Shown here piece after piece: positions 51,763-60,597 of a DNA stretch of 64,000 nucleotides. How positions within the stretch are numbered: position 1 is the first letter of the stretch; the number at the start of each line of letters is the position of its first letter. The stretch comes from Rheinheimera lutimaris (GTDB taxonomy: Bacteria; Pseudomonadota; Gammaproteobacteria; Enterobacterales; Alteromonadaceae), in the NCBI RefSeq assembly GCF_013283795.1, contig NZ_JABSOD010000014.1, positions 1-64,000 on the forward strand. The letters run 5' to 3'. Made by a program: the position numbers and the translations under genes. The notes under the pieces were generated by a model that saw only the letters and a list, made by a program, of their open reading frames with translations, made no database searches and was not told the DNA's origin.

Positions 51763-52353
51763 ATGCCGGCACCACGCAGTACAAACCGCAAAGAAGATAT
51801 TCTGCAAGCCCTAGCCGCTATGCTGCAAAGCAATAACGGCCAGCGTATTACCACGGCCGCACTGGCAGAAAAAGTCGGTGTTTCTGAGGCTGCGCTGTAC
51901 CGGCATTTTCCCAGCAAAGCGCGGATGTTTGAAGGCTTAATCGAGTTTATTGAAGACACGCTGTTATCGCGCATTAACGTAATACTGGACGAGCATAAAG
52001 ACACGGCCAGCCGCACTGAGCTGATTCTGCAGCTGATATTGGTGTTTGCCGAGCGCAACCCGGGCATTTGCCGCATACTTACCGGTGATGCACTGCAGGG
52101 CGAGCAGGAACGCTTACAAGAGCGGGTAGCGCAGTTGTTTGAAAAGCTGGAAACCCAGTTAAAGCAATGTCTGCGCGAGCGTAAGCTACGTGAGGGTAAA
52201 GGCTTTAATATTGACGAAGGCGAGCTGGCTAACCTGCTGTTGGCCACGGTAGAGGGTAAACTCAGTCAGTTTGTCCGCTCGGGTTTCACCCGTTTGCCAA
52301 CCCAGCACTGGGCTAATCAGTGGGGATTACTGCAACAGACACTGTTTGGTTAA
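51763..52353 (+). CDS. slmA: Nucleoid occlusion factor SlmA (TetR family)
   Basis: A 196-residue TetR-fold protein that binds sites across the chromosome and blocks FtsZ assembly over the nucleoid. The helix-turn-helix region is [40 protein letters not shown] and [20 protein letters not shown] are typical of SlmA. The ATG 51763 has AGGA six bases upstream; the longer frame would run through the repeat element. Its position after dut supports the call. Confidence 0.95.
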   Translation: MPAPRSTNRKEDILQALAAMLQSNNGQRITTAALAEKVGVSEAALYRHFPSKARMFEGLIEFIEDTLLSRINVILDEHKDTASRTELILQLILVFAERNPGICRILTGDALQGEQERLQERVAQLFEKLETQLKQCLRERKLREGKGFNIDEGELANLLLATVEGKLSQFVRSGFTRLPTQHWANQWGLLQQTLFG

Positions 52354-52381
52354 GCGACGCCGGGTCAGATGATAACGTCAG

Positions 52382-52482
52382 GGATTAGGCAATGCTTTCT
52401 TCGCCGGCTTCAAGGATCACATCCCTGTGCCCTCTCAGCCTGCGCGGCATCCATGCCGCTGCTACGAAAGCATGCCTAATCC
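52382..52482. repeat. Dispersed hairpin repeat, copy 2 (inverted orientation)
   Basis: The ends gggattaggcaatgctttc and gaaagcatgcctaatccc are near-perfect inverted repeats of about 18 bases, flanking the conserved core in reverse complement. The whole element can fold into a single long hairpin. It lies between slmA and dgkA, facing both 3' ends, where it may also stop transcription. Confidence 0.8.
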
Positions 52483-52525
52483 CTTCCTTAATTAACATTG
52501 CAAGAATTGGTCGGTCAGCAAAAAG

Positions 52526-52897
52526 CTAAACGAAGCGCTCATAAAGTGCAGCGCCCCATACCAGCGCCACTATTACTAAACTGACAAACACCGCCGCCGA
52601 ACCCATATCTTTGGCACGGCCCGACAGCTCATGCCGCTCCAGGCCTACCCTGTCAGTAAGCGATTCAATAGCAGAGTTAAGCAACTCTACCACCAGCACT
52701 AAACACCATACACTTACCAAAAGCGCAAACTGGCTGACAGAATTCGCCAGCCAGGCCGCTAACGGCACAGAAATAACAGCAAGGGTAGTTTCCTGACGAA
52801 AGGCTGATTCAAACTTCCAACTGGCAGCAAAGCCCTGCATTGAGCATTTTGCGGCTTTAATAATGCGGCCTAAACCGACACCGTTTGGCTTTAACAT
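52526..52897 (-). CDS. dgkA: Diacylglycerol kinase
   Basis: A 123-residue trimeric inner-membrane kinase that recycles diacylglycerol to phosphatidic acid. WKFESAFRQE at the N-terminus, VVELLNSAIESLTDRVGLER with the catalytic Glu/Asn region, and RAKDMGSAAVFVSL are diagnostic. AAGGA precedes the ATG. Confidence 0.95.
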   Translation of the reverse strand: MLKPNGVGLGRIIKAAKCSMQGFAASWKFESAFRQETTLAVISVPLAAWLANSVSQFALLVSVWCLVLVVELLNSAIESLTDRVGLERHELSGRAKDMGSAAVFVSLVIVALVWGAALYERFV

Positions 52898-52956
52898 TTT
52901 TGCTGTCCTTCATTGCTGTTGTGTATCGAGCTAAGGCCGAAGCATCAGGTACAGGG

Positions 52957-53060
52957 TCAGGTGTGCTTTCGGAACAGCGGCAAGGATGCCGAGCAGGCTG
53001 AGAGGGCACAGGGATGTGATCCTTGAAGCCGGTGCAGAAAGCATTTCCTGACACTGTACC
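52957..53060. repeat. Dispersed hairpin repeat, copy 3
   Basis: This copy is in the same orientation as copy 1. The outer inverted ends gtacagggtcaggtgtgcttt and its imperfect complement (gaaagcatttcctgacactgt, near 53037) bracket the inner palindrome (gcggcaaggatgccg) and the conserved gagagggcacagggatgtga block. The ends differ from the other copies while the core is constant, as in a family of independently inserted or diverged hairpins. It lies between pyrE and dgkA. Confidence 0.8.
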
Positions 53061-53082
53061 CTAATCTGCAGCCCAGTTGTCC

Positions 53083-53730
53083 TTACGCGTTGACCCCATA
53101 CTGCGCCCGATACGCTTTCACGGCTTCCAGATGCTGCGCCATTTCCGGCTTATCGGCTAAATAGCTGATTAAATCCGGCAGGCTGATAATAGAGATGACC
53201 TTAGTATTAAAATCACGCTCCACTTCCTGAATCGCCGACAGCTCACCCTGGCCGCGCTCTTGCCGGTCCAGTGCAATCAGTACACCGGTAAGCTCAGCGC
53301 CCTGTGCCTGAATTAACTGCATCGATTCGCGAATCGCCGTGCCGGCGGTAATGACATCGTCCACCAGCATAATGCGACCCTTTAGCGGCGAGCCAACTAA
53401 ATTGCCGCCCTCGCCATGGGTTTTTGCTTCTTTGCGGTTAAAGCAGTACGGCACATCACGGTTATAATGATCCGCCAATGCTACCGCTGTAGTAGTAGCA
53501 ATAGGAATACCCTTATACGCCGGGCCAAACAGCACATCAAATTCAAGGCCACTGTCTTGCAACGCTGCAGCATAAAAACGGCCCAGCTTGGCTAAATCGC
53601 CGCCGCTGTTAAACAAGCCGGCATTAAAAAAGTACGGGCTGGTACGGCCGGATTTCAGCGTAAAACTGCCAAACTTAAGTACCTGGCGCGACAGCGCAAA
53701 CTCAATAAAATCAATTTGAAATTGTTTCAT
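53083..53730 (-). CDS. pyrE: Orotate phosphoribosyltransferase
   Basis: A 215-residue pyrimidine enzyme that makes orotidine 5'-phosphate from orotate and [22 protein letters not shown] at the N-terminus, [18 protein letters not shown], and the PRPP loop [16 protein letters not shown] are standard. It follows rph by 50 bases, the common gammaproteobacterial order rph-pyrE. Confidence 0.97.
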   Translation of the reverse strand: MKQFQIDFIEFALSRQVLKFGSFTLKSGRTSPYFFNAGLFNSGGDLAKLGRFYAAALQDSGLEFDVLFGPAYKGIPIATTTAVALADHYNRDVPYCFNRKEAKTHGEGGNLVGSPLKGRIMLVDDVITAGTAIRESMQLIQAQGAELTGVLIALDRQERGQGELSAIQEVERDFNTKVISIISLPDLISYLADKPEMAQHLEAVKAYRAQYGVNA

Positions 53731-53780
53731 AGCCTGATCTTTACCTTCAAAGATTATTACCTCAGAACCTTAAATCAGCC

Positions 53781-54494
53781 TTAAGCCAGCACGCGCTTTT
53801 GCTCGTCGATAATTTCACGGATGGCATGCTTGCCTAAATCCATCATCTGCTGCATTTCTTCAAAGCTAAACGGCGCTTCTTCGGCCGTGCCCTGAATTTC
53901 AATCACTTTGCCGGTTTCGGTCATGACGATATTCATATCGGTTTCAGCGTTTGAATCTTCGGCATAATCTAAATCGGCCACCGCCGTACCTTTATAAATA
54001 CCTACCGATACCGCGGCTACCATAAAATTCAGCGGATTGGTTTTAATAATACCTTTAGCACGCATATGGTTAAGTGCATCAACTAAGGCCACACAAGCAC
54101 CGGTAATAGAGGCAGTGCGGGTGCCGCCATCGGCCTGAATTACATCACAGTCGATAGTAATGGTATTTTCGCCCAACAGTTTTAAATCTACTGCCGTGCG
54201 CAGCGCACGGCCAATCAGGCGCTGAATTTCCATCGTGCGGCCACCTTGCTTACCGCGTGCCGCTTCGCGGTCATTACGGGTATGGGTAGCGCGTGGCAGC
54301 ATGCCGTATTCGGCAGTGATCCAGCCCTTGCCCTGGCCTTTCATAAAACGCGGCACACCTTCAATTACGCTGGCGGTACAAATTACCTTGGTATTACCAA
54401 ATTCAACCAATACTGAGCCTTCAGCATGAGCGGTAAATTGACGGGTAAAAGTAAGGGGACGGATCTGACTGGCGGTTCTGCCACTTGGACGCAT
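53781..54494 (-). CDS. rph: RNase PH
   Basis: A 237-residue phosphorolytic 3'-5' exoribonuclease that trims tRNA 3' ends. [40 protein letters not shown] and [20 protein letters not shown] are typical. It is full length, unlike the frameshifted copy of some E. coli strains. It is probably co-transcribed with pyrE. Confidence 0.97.
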   Translation of the reverse strand: MRPSGRTASQIRPLTFTRQFTAHAEGSVLVEFGNTKVICTASVIEGVPRFMKGQGKGWITAEYGMLPRATHTRNDREAARGKQGGRTMEIQRLIGRALRTAVDLKLLGENTITIDCDVIQADGGTRTASITGACVALVDALNHMRAKGIIKTNPLNFMVAAVSVGIYKGTAVADLDYAEDSNAETDMNIVMTETGKVIEIQGTAEEAPFSFEEMQQMMDLGKHAIREIIDEQKRVLA

Positions 54495-54619
54495 AGCTGC
54501 ACTCCTGAAATTAACAATGGCGGTTATTATAGGGGCTAACGTTACTCAGAGCCATCAATTCGCCAAATTCGATTGCCCTGCGGTATACTCTGGTTTTATT
54601 TGTCGCCAGAGAGCCTTTT

Positions 54620-55480
54620 ATGATCCACAGCATGACCGCCTTCGCCCGCCACGAAACCAAAGCCAGCTGGGGCACCGCCCAGTGGGAGATCCGCTCGGTA
54701 AACCAGCGTTACCTGGAATCCTACTTTCGCTTGCCGGAGCAGTTTCGCGGCTTAGAAAGCCTGCTGCGCGACAAACTGCGCAACGCCCTGCAGCGCGGCA
54801 AAATTGAAGTAAACCTGCGCTACCACGCCAACCAGGCCGCCGGCGAACTAACCTTAAATGAAGTATTCGCCGAGCAACTGCTGCAAAAAGCCCAACAGTT
54901 ACTGCAAAAAGCGCCGCAAGCGCAATTAAATATTGCCGACATACTGCGCTGGCCAGGCGTAATGGAAACACCAACTGAAGACTTAGACGCGCTGCAAGGC
55001 GAACTATTGACAGGTTTTGACGCTGCCCTACAAGATTTCTTAGCCGGCCGCGGCCGCGAAGGTGACGCCATTGAAGGTATGATCCAACAGCGCTTAACCG
55101 CCATTGGCGAGCAAGTGGCCTTTGTGCGCACGCACCTGCCGCAAGCCATGCAATGGCAGCGCGATCGCATTGTAAATCGCTTAAACGAAATTAAAGCCGA
55201 TATTGAACAAGGCCGTTTGGAGCAGGAAATGGCGTTTTTAGCCTCAAAATCTGACGTCGCCGAAGAGCTCGACCGGCTTGATGCCCACATCAAAGAAACC
55301 CGCCACACGCTGAAAAAAGGCGGCGCCTGCGGAAGGCGTCTCGATTTTATGATGCAGGAGTTTAACCGCGAAGCCAACACGCTGTCGTCCAAAGCCATCA
55401 GCACTGAAATTACTAATGCCGCGGTAGAGCTTAAAGTATTAATCGAGCAGATGCGCGAGCAGATCCAAAACGTGGAATAA
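54620..55480 (+). CDS. yicC: YicC family endoribonuclease
   Basis: A 286-residue YicC-type protein, now regarded as an endoribonuclease. MIHSMTAFAR at the N-terminus and KGGACGRRLDFMMQEFNREA with NTLSSKAISTEITNAAVELK at the C-terminus are the family signature. It diverges from rph, as in E. coli. Confidence 0.95.
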   Translation: MIHSMTAFARHETKASWGTAQWEIRSVNQRYLESYFRLPEQFRGLESLLRDKLRNALQRGKIEVNLRYHANQAAGELTLNEVFAEQLLQKAQQLLQKAPQAQLNIADILRWPGVMETPTEDLDALQGELLTGFDAALQDFLAGRGREGDAIEGMIQQRLTAIGEQVAFVRTHLPQAMQWQRDRIVNRLNEIKADIEQGRLEQEMAFLASKSDVAEELDRLDAHIKETRHTLKKGGACGRRLDFMMQEFNREANTLSSKAISTEITNAAVELKVLIEQMREQIQNVE

Positions 55481-55504
55481 ACGCAAAGCTATCACCAGTT
55501 AAAT

Positions 55505-55528
55505 AGCAGGTTCAATCAGCAACCTGCT
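55505..55528. terminator. Bidirectional terminator between yicC and hsdR
   Basis: An 8-bp stem (agcaggtt / aacctgct) with an 8-base loop lies between the convergent ends of yicC and hsdR. T-rich sequence follows on the + strand and a shorter T stretch on the minus strand, so it may serve both. Confidence 0.65.
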
Positions 55529-55530
55529 GT

Positions 55531-58500
55531 TTAATGTTTTTTATTACGCAGTTTTCTTAATTCTTCTTCAATATCCTCAGTAATAATTATGCTAGTTTGT
55601 TTAGCTGAATCATCGGTTTTCGCAATAAAGTGTGTTGTGATATCTGATTTCAACCGGTCTAACCCTTCAGCAGAACCTTTATATTTCTGCAAAAAGTCCA
55701 TCACGCCATTTATTACCTTGCCTGTTATCCATACAACGAGAACAAACTCAAGAATGATACTGCCTTCACGCGCTTCTGCAAGCGCCCAGAATACACTACC
55801 GTCTTTAAAGTTTTCACTGCTATCGAACTCAAAACCGTACTGGCTTAACGTTTGTTGAAACTGCTTGGTAAGCTGCAGGTAGTCCTCAAACATTACCTCA
55901 CTAGCGATGCCGTGCCCTAACAAGTTACTGCCAACCGGATAAGCTGCCAAGCTGGGCAAGCCGTCCTGATAAGGTTTATCCAGCACTATGCTAAAACGTG
56001 CCAGCTGATGGGCATAGCGGGACTTTTTTACTTCGTCAGCAAAAAATAACTCATAGTCACCCAGTCGATGTACATAGTGACTAATAAACTCATACTCACC
56101 CGGCTCCTCGCCGGTTTCATAGGCACCAGTGTGATCTTCAAAGCGTTGAATAATCTCTTTTAAATCATGAAGTATGCGCTCGTAAATTTGCTTGCGCTCC
56201 AGCAGTTTCGGCCGGTAATTCAGGGCCGCAAATACTTGCTCACGCAGTGGGTCTTTACCGGTAAAGCTGTAATCATCAAGAAGTTGATATACAGCTTCTT
56301 TATTCAGCTGCTCGCGTTCACATAACTGATGAATAGCGAAACGTTTTTCCCGCTGCCAAAAGCCGGTAAAAATATCGCGTAAATCCTGCTGCGGCGATAA
56401 TTTCGGCATATAGTCGGCAATAAACTTTTCTATCAGCTCGCGTTTACTGCGCAACTGCGTTTCTTTCGCCAGCAGGTTAAGCACTTGCTGTGTAGTGCTG
56501 TCAGCGCTGGCTGCTGTACCAGCCTTCGCCTGACTTTTCTGCAACTGGCTGAGTAAATTCAAGATGTAGTCGACATTTACTTCGTCACGGTGGATCAGCT
56601 CCAGCTCAAAATCGACTTCTTCTAAAATCGACGCGCCGGGCTCTTTTTTGTGAGCAAAATCGTAAATATCCAAATACTTACTCTTATAATCTTCAAACTC
56701 TTGCTGAGCAAGCTGCAGATCTTTCCAGTCAAATTCAGTGAAAGACTTGAGCTTGTTTAAGGTTCGGATCAACTGGCGGAACTGTTTAACGAATTCCAGC
56801 TTCTCGCTTTCACTTTGTAATTCATTCACCTGATCCGCGCTTGCTGCAAGCGCCTGTAATTTGTCTACCGCCAGGTTAAATTCAGCGGCATAGTGCTCAT
56901 AAGGCTCCAGCAACACTTTCTCACTGGAATTAGGGTCACTAAACAGCGCAATGGCTTCATCGGTGTTATGTTTCAGGTTTCTGAAACAAACAATATTGCC
57001 TTGTGATTTTAGCTCACCCAGCACGCGGTTAGTGCGGGAAAACGCCTGAACTAAACCATGATGTTTAAGGTTTTTATCCACATACAAGGTGTTAAGCTTT
57101 TTCGCGTCAAAGCCGGTTAAAAACATATTTACTACCAGCAAGATGTCGGCGCGATCTTTATCCTGAAAATTTTCTTTGTCGCGCTCTTTCATGCGCTTGG
57201 CAATATCTTTGTAGTAGCTGTAAAACGCTTTGCTATCTTTTACAGAATGCTGGGTTTGATACAGCGCATTGTAGTCGGCAACGTACTGCTCCAGCTTTTC
57301 GCGACTATCGGCATACTTGCTGTCGTCAGTTTTAATATCAAAATCAGGTTCACCTATCAGGCCATTGGCTTCTTCATCACTCTCATTAGCCGCGTAGGTA
57401 AAAATGGTGACGACTCTAAGATCATGCTTACCATCCAATTGTTTTTGCTTAAAAATATCGTAATACTTAATAAGCATTTCTTTGCTACTAACGCACAACA
57501 TGGCAGAAAACTGCCGGTTATGGGTTTTACGATTATGATGAGCAATAATCCAATCGACGTTCTGCTCAATGCGGGTATCTTTAAGAAAAGACTCCTGCGT
57601 ATCAATGCTGCTGACCTGCTCATCTGCCGTGGCAGATTCATTTGCTACCGGTTTGCCCCAATATTCAACAGAGAACTTCAGTACGTTATGGTCAGCTATC
57701 GCATTGTTAATCAGATATTTATGCAATGGTTCAGTGAATAAGTCTTCGGTTCTGCGTTTAATGCCCTGCACACTTACCGCATTATCTTTTTTAATTGGCG
57801 TACCGGTAAAACCAAACAGCTGCGCTTTGGTAAAAAAGCCAACAATACTTTTGTGCGTATCGCCAAATTGTGAGCGGTGGCATTCGTCAAAAATAAACAC
57901 CACTCTTTTATCTCGAAGTGCAGTCATCGCTTTTTCATGCTTACTGCTTTTAATAGCGCTATTGAGCTTTTGAATGGTGGTAACAATTAACTTATTGCTG
58001 CCCGCCATTTGTTTTACCAAAGCAGCGGTATCGCTGGTGCCATCGACACTGCCTTCACTGAAATGGTTAAATTCACGCGTAGTCTGGTAATCCAGGTCTG
58101 CCCGGTCTACCGCAAACACGACCTTATCAACCTTGGGCAGTTCCGTCAGCAGCTGCGCCGCTTTAAAACTGGTAAGGGTTTTACCGCTGCCGGTGGTGTG
58201 CCAAATATAACCATTTTTGCGGCCTTCTTTCACCCGTTTTTCTATCGCTTCTACCGCGTAATATTGATAAGGCCGCAGCACCATCAGCAATTTGTCAGAT
58301 TCATGCAGCACTATATATTTGCTGATCATTTTCGACAGATGGCATTTTTCTAAAAACGCATCTGCAAACGCCGTTAATTCAGTGATTAACGTGTTGTCGA
58401 AATCCGCCCAGAAGAAGGTTTGTTTAAAATCCTGCTTGCGGTTATTGGCGTAATATTTGGTGTTTACACCGTTGGAGATAACAAACAGCTGCACATAGTT

Positions 58501-59355
58501 AAACAGGCCGCCTTCACTCCAGAAAGAGTGCCGCTGGTAGCGGTTAATCTGGTTAAAAGCTTCATGCAGCTCTATTCCACTGCGCTTCAACTCTATTTGT
58601 ACCAACGGCAAGCCGTTGATCAGTAAGGTGACATCGTAACGGTTCTGATATTTGCCTTGCTGAGTAATCTGCTGGGTAACCTGATACTGGTTTTGGCACC
58701 AATGCAGACTGTTAAAAAACTGGATATAACAGCTGGAACCATCATCACGGCTCAGTAAAAAGCGGTCGCGCAGTGTTTTGGCACGAACAAACACATTGCC
58801 TTTATCCAGATGGTTAACAATTTTATTGAACTCGCCGTGGCTTAGCTCAATTTTGTTATGAATTTCCAGCTGCCGCTTTAAGTTGGCTCTTAGCTCATCC
58901 GCATTAGTAATGCTAACCTGCTGATACCCCAGCCCCGTCAGTTGCTTTACCAGTTTGGCTTCCAGCTGTGCTTCAGACTGATGCTGCTCCTCAAGATAGC
59001 GCTGAGTGCTTTCGCTTTGCTGCACCGCAGCGCGGTAACTGGCAGAGTTGTACAGTTCAATACCCACCCGCTGAATGTGCTCTTTTAGCGCTGTGTTATC
59101 GATATGGTGATACAGCGATATATCAAAACTGTAAGGAATATTCAGCTCGTCCAGTGCTGTAATCACCTTCAGCAACAGATTTTCAGGCGCATCGGCTGTA
59201 GTGTGTAATGTAAGGTCGATATCCGAGCCTGGCCGGTAGGTACCCTTGGCACGAGAGCCGTAAAGCACTGCAGAGCTGACAGCGGGGAATTGCGCCAGTG
59301 CAGTTTTAATAGCGTCAATGGTGCTTGGCGGCAGGCCGGACTTCTCAGTTAACAT
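55531..59355 (-). CDS. hsdR: Type I restriction subunit HsdR with N-terminal MNT nucleotidyltransferase domain
   Basis: A 1274-residue protein, longer than a usual HsdR. Residues 1-110 are a minimal nucleotidyltransferase with the motif GSRAKGTYRPGSDID (Gly33, Ser34, Asp45, Asp47; the exact GSX10DXD form) and a third carboxylate near FDIS (Asp78). From about residue 127 (SEAQLEAKLVKQLTGLGY) it is HsdR: nuclease Asp241 and ExK (IELKR, 255-257), Walker A HTTGSGKT (near 386-393), DECH (490-493) and TGTP (517-520). No in-frame ATG codes a Met between residue 1 and about 343, so the fusion must be translated as one chain. The ATG overlaps the hepT stop (TAATG). It should cut and translocate DNA, with the MNT part acting on the HEPN toxin. 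Confidence 0.93.
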   Translation of the reverse strand: MLTEKSGLPPSTIDAIKTALAQFPAVSSAVLYGSRAKGTYRPGSDIDLTLHTTADAPENLLLKVITALDELNIPYSFDISLYHHIDNTALKEHIQRVGIELYNSASYRAAVQQSESTQRYLEEQHQSEAQLEAKLVKQLTGLGYQQVSITNADELRANLKRQLEIHNKIELSHGEFNKIVNHLDKGNVFVRAKTLRDRFLLSRDDGSSCYIQFFNSLHWCQNQYQVTQQITQQGKYQNRYDVTLLINGLPLVQIELKRSGIELHEAFNQINRYQRHSFWSEGGLFNYVQLFVISNGVNTKYYANNRKQDFKQTFFWADFDNTLITELTAFADAFLEKCHLSKMISKYIVLHESDKLLMVLRPYQYYAVEAIEKRVKEGRKNGYIWHTTGSGKTLTSFKAAQLLTELPKVDKVVFAVDRADLDYQTTREFNHFSEGSVDGTSDTAALVKQMAGSNKLIVTTIQKLNSAIKSSKHEKAMTALRDKRVVFIFDECHRSQFGDTHKSIVGFFTKAQLFGFTGTPIKKDNAVSVQGIKRRTEDLFTEPLHKYLINNAIADHNVLKFSVEYWGKPVANESATADEQVSSIDTQESFLKDTRIEQNVDWIIAHHNRKTHNRQFSAMLCVSSKEMLIKYYDIFKQKQLDGKHDLRVVTIFTYAANESDEEANGLIGEPDFDIKTDDSKYADSREKLEQYVADYNALYQTQHSVKDSKAFYSYYKDIAKRMKERDKENFQDKDRADILLVVNMFLTGFDAKKLNTLYVDKNLKHHGLVQAFSRTNRVLGELKSQGNIVCFRNLKHNTDEAIALFSDPNSSEKVLLEPYEHYAAEFNLAVDKLQALAASADQVNELQSESEKLEFVKQFRQLIRTLNKLKSFTEFDWKDLQLAQQEFEDYKSKYLDIYDFAHKKEPGASILEEVDFELELIHRDEVNVDYILNLLSQLQKSQAKAGTAASADSTTQQVLNLLAKETQLRSKRELIEKFIADYMPKLSPQQDLRDIFTGFWQREKRFAIHQLCEREQLNKEAVYQLLDDYSFTGKDPLREQVFAALNYRPKLLERKQIYERILHDLKEIIQRFEDHTGAYETGEEPGEYEFISHYVHRLGDYELFFADEVKKSRYAHQLARFSIVLDKPYQDGLPSLAAYPVGSNLLGHGIASEVMFEDYLQLTKQFQQTLSQYGFEFDSSENFKDGSVFWALAEAREGSIILEFVLVVWITGKVINGVMDFLQKYKGSAEGLDRLKSDITTHFIAKTDDSAKQTSIIITEDIEEELRKLRNKKH

Positions 59356-59762
59356 TAATCTTTTTCCGCTAATTTATTTAACTTAGTATTTAGCTCACAT
59401 AGCTCGGCAAAATACTGATGCACTATGGCGTCTACTATTTGCCGGGTAACAGCTTCGTTGTAGGTATGCGACGTTAAATTGCGGCTTTTAATCATATCCA
59501 GCCACAGCTCACCGTTTTTAATCAGGCCAATTTCAAAGGCTTTTTTCGCTACGTTTTTCGAACCGAATAATTCGGTAAAACCCTGATCCTGCAAAAAGTC
59601 CTTCTGGGTATTCCAGGCCAGCTCATGGTTATATTCAAAGCTTTGAATCAGCCCCTGTTCTTCCAGCTCGTTAAGCGCATCACGCTGCATAAACTTGGTC
59701 AGCTGTGCCAACGCCCGGTTCCAGTTTTGCAGCCGTTGCTTCCAGCGAATATCGTCAGTCAT
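59355..59762 (-). CDS. hepT: HepT-like HEPN protein (HI0074 family), predicted RNase toxin
   Basis: A 135-residue helical protein of the nucleotidyltransferase substrate-binding (HI0074) group. RNLTSHTY (Arg94, His99, Tyr101) is the RX4HXY motif of HepT toxins; in characterised pairs the tyrosine is AMPylated by the MNT antitoxin to silence the RNase. Here the MNT domain is fused to HsdR, whose start overlaps this stop by one base. The ATG at 59762 has AGGG six bases upstream; a TTG at 59777 is less likely. Fourth gene of the hsd operon. Confidence 0.85.
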   Translation of the reverse strand: MTDDIRWKQRLQNWNRALAQLTKFMQRDALNELEEQGLIQSFEYNHELAWNTQKDFLQDQGFTELFGSKNVAKKAFEIGLIKNGELWLDMIKSRNLTSHTYNEAVTRQIVDAIVHQYFAELCELNTKLNKLAEKD

Positions 59763-59806
59763 AGAGAACCCTAGCAAAATATCTGTGTATACCGTTTTGT
59801 ATTACG

Positions 59807-60589
59807 TTACTCATCACTATCCGTCAGAATCTCTTTACCGTCCATAAACTCCTTAAACTGGATTTTATAGTCGTCTTTATATTGTTGATACAATGCCATA
59901 CTAAATCTTATCTTGCCTTCGTATGGGTACTGTTCGTCAAGAAAGTCGTTAAAATCTCTTACGTTGCGCTCTGACTCACTGATAGTCTCTAATTGTTCCG
60001 GCTCTTTTACAAAGAATGACTCAGCAATAGTGAAATCCTCGTTTTCTGCCTTGTCCTTTTCGAAATCAATTAGCGACAAGACTTCTAACATGTGGAAAGC
60101 AATGATGTCTGTAATCTGAACAATCATTTCAGCTAAGTTTTTTGAGCTTTTTTCTGGTTTAGGCGCCTCTCTACCATGAGAAATGTCGCCTCTACGATTC
60201 CTAAGCTTGGCAAAAAACTTAAAAAAATCTTTACCGAGTGCTTGCATCAACTCTTCTTCACACGAGTGATGAAAGGCAGCTAGAACAAGTATTGCTTGTC
60301 TATAAAGTACCTGAAAATCCTCACCATTCCCTAGCATTTTGCTCATTGTGCTTTCTAACGCAATCAACTCATGATTGCTGAACCGACTTCTGACTTCAGC
60401 GCTCTTCAAATCTAATTGACCAAGAATTGTCTTCGCTATCCCTTCAATTAGAGCTTTGCATGTTTCAATGCAATTATCGGGGGTTATTTTTTCTTCAATT
60501 GCATAGTAATAAACTCTGTGATCTTCAAAGTTCAAATATCGTTCAAAACTGCTTACATTCAACTTCAAAAAAGATTTGGTTTTTTGCAT
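59807..60589 (-). CDS. Abi_C/HEPN-like protein inside the hsd operon
   Basis: A 260-residue protein. The segment AKLRNRRGDISHGREAPKP (Arg130, His138) matches the RN-x-H signature of the abortive-infection C-terminal (Abi_C) HEPN group. The N-terminal 110 residues are helical; the C-terminal 100 residues are acidic, with no motif I recognise. AGGA precedes the ATG, nine bases after the hsdS stop. Placement between hsdS and the hepT-hsdR pair parallels prrC, a HEPN RNase guarded by a type I system. RNase activity is inferred. Confidence 0.75.
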   Translation of the reverse strand: MQKTKSFLKLNVSSFERYLNFEDHRVYYYAIEEKITPDNCIETCKALIEGIAKTILGQLDLKSAEVRSRFSNHELIALESTMSKMLGNGEDFQVLYRQAILVLAAFHHSCEEELMQALGKDFFKFFAKLRNRRGDISHGREAPKPEKSSKNLAEMIVQITDIIAFHMLEVLSLIDFEKDKAENEDFTIAESFFVKEPEQLETISESERNVRDFNDFLDEQYPYEGKIRFSMALYQQYKDDYKIQFKEFMDGKEILTDSDE

Positions 60590-60597
60590 CAGCGTTC

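Noticed and set aside
51621..53060. CRISPR array
   Set aside because: The repeats are only three, irregularly spaced, in both orientations and separated by whole genes; they are hairpin elements.
57247..58626. Plus-strand frames inside hsdR
   Set aside because: The minus-strand helicase and nuclease motifs are continuous through this region, so the opposite frames are shadows.
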